15,701 nucleotides of DNA from JAAYJM01 sp964498585 (GTDB lineage Bacteria; Bacteroidota; Ignavibacteria; Kapaibacteriales; UBA2268). The notes below the pieces were generated by a model. It was given only the letters and a program-made list of their open reading frames with translations. It was not told the DNA's origin and did no database searches. A program made the translations under genes and the position numbers. Shown in pieces: positions 13,484 through 15,701 of this stretch. The stretch spans positions 1 to 15,701 of the forward strand of contig CAZCHH010000070.1 of assembly GCA_964498585.1 (NCBI GenBank), read 5' to 3'. Numbering within the stretch: position 1 is the stretch's first letter; each line of letters opens with the position of its first letter.

Positions 13484-15454
13484 ATGTTAGATTTAGTATA
13501 TTTAATACCATTAGTACCATTGCTTGGTTTTCTAATTCTTGGATTATTTGGAAAAGCAATTAAAAAAGAGGCGATTATCGGAATAATTGGAAGCGGCGCT
13601 GTAGGTGTGAGTTTGGTCTTGGCTATTCTTATTTTTATTGAAATGCTCTCAAATCCAATAAGTGCGCCTCACATTGTTACAATTTTCAAGTGGTTTGAAG
13701 CAGGTGGATTAAACATTTCTATTTCATACCAGATTGACCAGCTTTCGATGCTGTTTACTCTTGTTGTAACAGGAGTTGGATTCTTAATTCATATATATTC
13801 AATAGGTTATATGCACGGCGACAGAAGTTTTTACCGCTTCTTTTCATATATGAACCTTTTTATATTTATGATGCTGAACCTTGTGCTGTCAAGTAATTTC
13901 CTTCTTACTTTTCTCGGCTGGGAGGGAGTTGGACTTTGCTCATACCTGCTAATCGGCTTTTGGTATGACAGGAAATTTGAAGGAGTGCGGATTAAATGGA
14001 CTGGGGATGCCGGCAACAAGGCATTTATAGTAAATCGAATTGGAGATTTCGGATTTTTAATTGCTATGTTTTTGATTTACGTTACGTTCAACTCGCTTGA
14101 CTATGAGCAAGTGATGAGTGCAGCATCAGAAAGTTCAAAAATGCTTTATAGCACCGGAATTATTACAGCAATAACTTTGCTTTTATTGCTCGGCTGCACA
14201 GGAAAATCTGCTCAACTTCCACTTGCAGTGTGGCTTCCGGACGCTATGGCAGGTCCAACGCCAGTTTCTGCATTAATTCACGCTGCTACTATGGTTACTG
14301 CTGGTATTTTTCTGGTTGCAAGGTCGTCAATTCTTTTTGCTCTGTCGCCAACTGCAATGGCAGTAGTTGCGGTAGTTGGAGTCGCAACTGCATTTTTTGC
14401 CGCTACAATCGGTGTTGTCCAAAATGATATAAAGAAAGTGCTGGCTTACTCTACCGTGAGCCAGTTGGGATTTATGTTTGCTGCTCTTGGAGTTGGTGCT
14501 TTCACTGCCGGCGTTTTCCACGTTATGACCCACGCATTTTTCAAAGGATTGCTTTTCCTTGGAGCTGGTGCTGTAATCCACGGTTTGCACGAAGAGCAAA
14601 ACATTAAGCGAATGGGAAATCTCCGCAAATATATGCCAAAAACATATCTTACATTTTTCATTGCAACGCTTGCTATATCTGGCATTCCACTTTTCAGTGG
14701 CTTTTTCTCGAAAGATGAAATCCTTTGGTACAGCTTCTCAAATGGCAATACTTTGATGTGGTTAATCCTTGCTGTATCTGCTTTTTTTACAGCATTTTAT
14801 ATGTTTCGTTTGGTCTATCTTGTATTTTTTGGAAAAGAGCGATTTGATGCTCATCACATTCACCCACACGAAGCACCTGCAACGATGACTATTCCTTTAG
14901 TTATACTTGCTGTTTTATCTGCTTTGGGTGGTTTTCTCGGAATACCAGAAGTTCTTGGCGGCTGGTTTAGTGAGCATCCAAATTTGGTTCATAACTGGCT
15001 TGCGCCCGTTTTCCAAAATTCTGAAGAAATTATAAAACAATCCAATACACACGCTTACCACTCAACTATTATGGAATATTTGCTTATGCTGATTTCCATT
15101 GCCATAGCAGTTGGTGGAATTTTGCTTGCAAGAAAATATTATTCTGATGAAAAGTGGACAAAACCACGTCAATTGGCAAATACTTTCAAACCGGTTTATA
15201 ATGCTTTATTGCATAAATACAGATTAGATGAGATTTACGCTTATTTGATTATTGACCCGATTTTCAATACTTCCCAAAAATTCCTCTGGCGAATTTTCGA
15301 TATGAAATTCATTGACGGAATTGTAAACGGCACTGCTAAAGTAACTGTTCAGTTAGGAGAATATGTAAGACGCTTCCAGTTTGGTTTTGTGCAGAATTAT
15401 GCTTTGATTATGCTTGCCGGTATTATTATTATTTTGTTCTGGCTGCTGTTTTAA
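13484..15454 (+). CDS. nuoL: NADH-quinone oxidoreductase subunit L (complex I, NuoL)
   Basis: This 656-residue, highly hydrophobic inner-membrane protein is the distal antiporter-like subunit of complex I, which couples quinone reduction to proton pumping. Key residues are in place: Glu147 in FLGWEGVGLCSYLL, Lys241 in GCTGKSAQLPL, His266 in SALIHAATM, His346 and His350 in GVFHVMTHAFFKG with Lys354, and Lys410-Asp411 in GFFSKDEIL. The C-terminal part holds a hydrophilic helix region (about 560-640) and a final membrane segment (YALIMLAGIIIILFWLL), as expected for NuoL with its lateral helix. This separates it from shorter NuoM/N and Mrp subunits. nuoK does not precede it; uvrB lies divergently upstream. 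Whether nuoM and nuoN follow is outside the window, but at least 247 bp without an obvious gene come next. Upstream of ATG there is only an A-rich stretch, not a strong ribosome-binding site. Confidence 0.97.
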   Translation: MLDLVYLIPLVPLLGFLILGLFGKAIKKEAIIGIIGSGAVGVSLVLAILIFIEMLSNPISAPHIVTIFKWFEAGGLNISISYQIDQLSMLFTLVVTGVGFLIHIYSIGYMHGDRSFYRFFSYMNLFIFMMLNLVLSSNFLLTFLGWEGVGLCSYLLIGFWYDRKFEGVRIKWTGDAGNKAFIVNRIGDFGFLIAMFLIYVTFNSLDYEQVMSAASESSKMLYSTGIITAITLLLLLGCTGKSAQLPLAVWLPDAMAGPTPVSALIHAATMVTAGIFLVARSSILFALSPTAMAVVAVVGVATAFFAATIGVVQNDIKKVLAYSTVSQLGFMFAALGVGAFTAGVFHVMTHAFFKGLLFLGAGAVIHGLHEEQNIKRMGNLRKYMPKTYLTFFIATLAISGIPLFSGFFSKDEILWYSFSNGNTLMWLILAVSAFFTAFYMFRLVYLVFFGKERFDAHHIHPHEAPATMTIPLVILAVLSALGGFLGIPEVLGGWFSEHPNLVHNWLAPVFQNSEEIIKQSNTHAYHSTIMEYLLMLISIAIAVGGILLARKYYSDEKWTKPRQLANTFKPVYNALLHKYRLDEIYAYLIIDPIFNTSQKFLWRIFDMKFIDGIVNGTAKVTVQLGEYVRRFQFGFVQNYALIMLAGIIIILFWLLF

Positions 15455-15464
15455 TTGTTAATTG

Positions 15465-15632
15465 TTATTGGGTTATTAGTTGCTGGGGATTAGGGACTGG
15501 GGGCTGATTTGTAGTATGGGTTATTAGGTTAGTAAGTTATTAGGTTATTAGGTTATTGGGTTAGTAAGTTATTAGGTTATTAGGTTATTGGGTTAGTAAG
15601 TTATTAGTTTATTAGGTTATTAGGTTAGTAAG
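15465..15632. repeat. 8-bp-periodic tandem array (TTATTAGG type) with 32-bp higher-order unit
   Basis: Starting 11 bp after the nuoL stop, the sequence runs in octamers. From 15521 to 15632 there are 14 in register, built from TTATTAGG, TTATTGGG and TTAGTAAG. Four octamers make a 32-bp unit (TTAGTAAG, TTATTAGG, TTATTAGG, TTATTGGG) at 15529-15560, repeated identically at 15561-15592 and then degenerating. Upstream, 15465-15520 keeps the 8-bp register loosely and includes a G-rich piece (GGGGATTAGGGACTGGGGG, 15485-15503). The period is not a multiple of 3, and no coding role is likely. The last 69 bases (15633-15701) hold nothing recognised. Confidence 0.9.
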
Positions 15633-15701
15633 TCGTTAAATGAATATTACATTATGTCATTTAGAACACCAAAATGAAGTAAGTGCTTTATTTAAATAGA
15701 G

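Noticed and set aside
13484..15454. Mrp-type antiporter subunit in place of NuoL
   Set aside because: Length, the C-terminal helix region and the residue pattern fit complex I subunit L, and no mrp neighbours are present.
15521..15632. Telomere-like TTAGG array
   Set aside because: The resemblance is to the short word only; the array is internal, 8-bp periodic and mixed with TTAGTAAG units.

Overview
The window looks like a chromosomal segment from an AT-rich member of the Bacteroidota/Ignavibacteria/Kapabacteria part of the FCB group. Three signs support this: a gene ending in a type A Por-secretion (T9SS) sorting domain, a protein with the TPR / PD40 propeller / CarbopepD-like / OmpA-C layout of the T9SS component PorE, and a Bacteroidetes-type promoter (TTTG, 20 nt, TAAATTTG) before one gene. 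The phylum is an inference from these features and not from a marker-gene comparison. Of nine complete gene ends, eight are TAA, one is TAG and none is TGA.

Layout. Positions 1-1517 (minus): an ankyrin-repeat lipoprotein gene whose stop directly abuts the start of a truncated S41 (CtpA-like) protease gene, so the two probably form an operon. Positions 1518-2011: a non-coding stretch with two 85-bp-spaced copies of a palindromic element. Positions 2012-4850 (plus): three tightly spaced genes for secreted proteins. A propeller protein with a T9SS sorting domain lies between two cysteine-rich paralogues of unknown function, and a 16-bp perfect hairpin follows. Positions 5029-7095 (plus): the PorE-like protein; its apparent signal-peptide coding region is interrupted by an in-frame TGA. 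A nested palindrome at 7108-7138 separates it from the convergent gene at 7154-9145 (minus), a DUF3857/transglutaminase-like protein. Positions 9521-11152 (plus): a TPR lipoprotein. Positions 11302-13326 (minus): uvrB. Positions 13484-15454 (plus): nuoL, divergent from uvrB. It is followed by a striking 8-bp-periodic repeat array (15465-15632).

Most of the products are envelope or secreted proteins (protease, lipoproteins, T9SS cargo, peptidoglycan-binding OmpA-like protein); uvrB and nuoL are housekeeping genes. The best candidates for undescribed biology are the Cys-rich/propeller/Cys-rich cassette, the family of nested intergenic palindromes, and the ankyrin-lipoprotein plus S41-protease pair. 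No tRNA, rRNA, CRISPR array, transposase or prophage gene was recognised.
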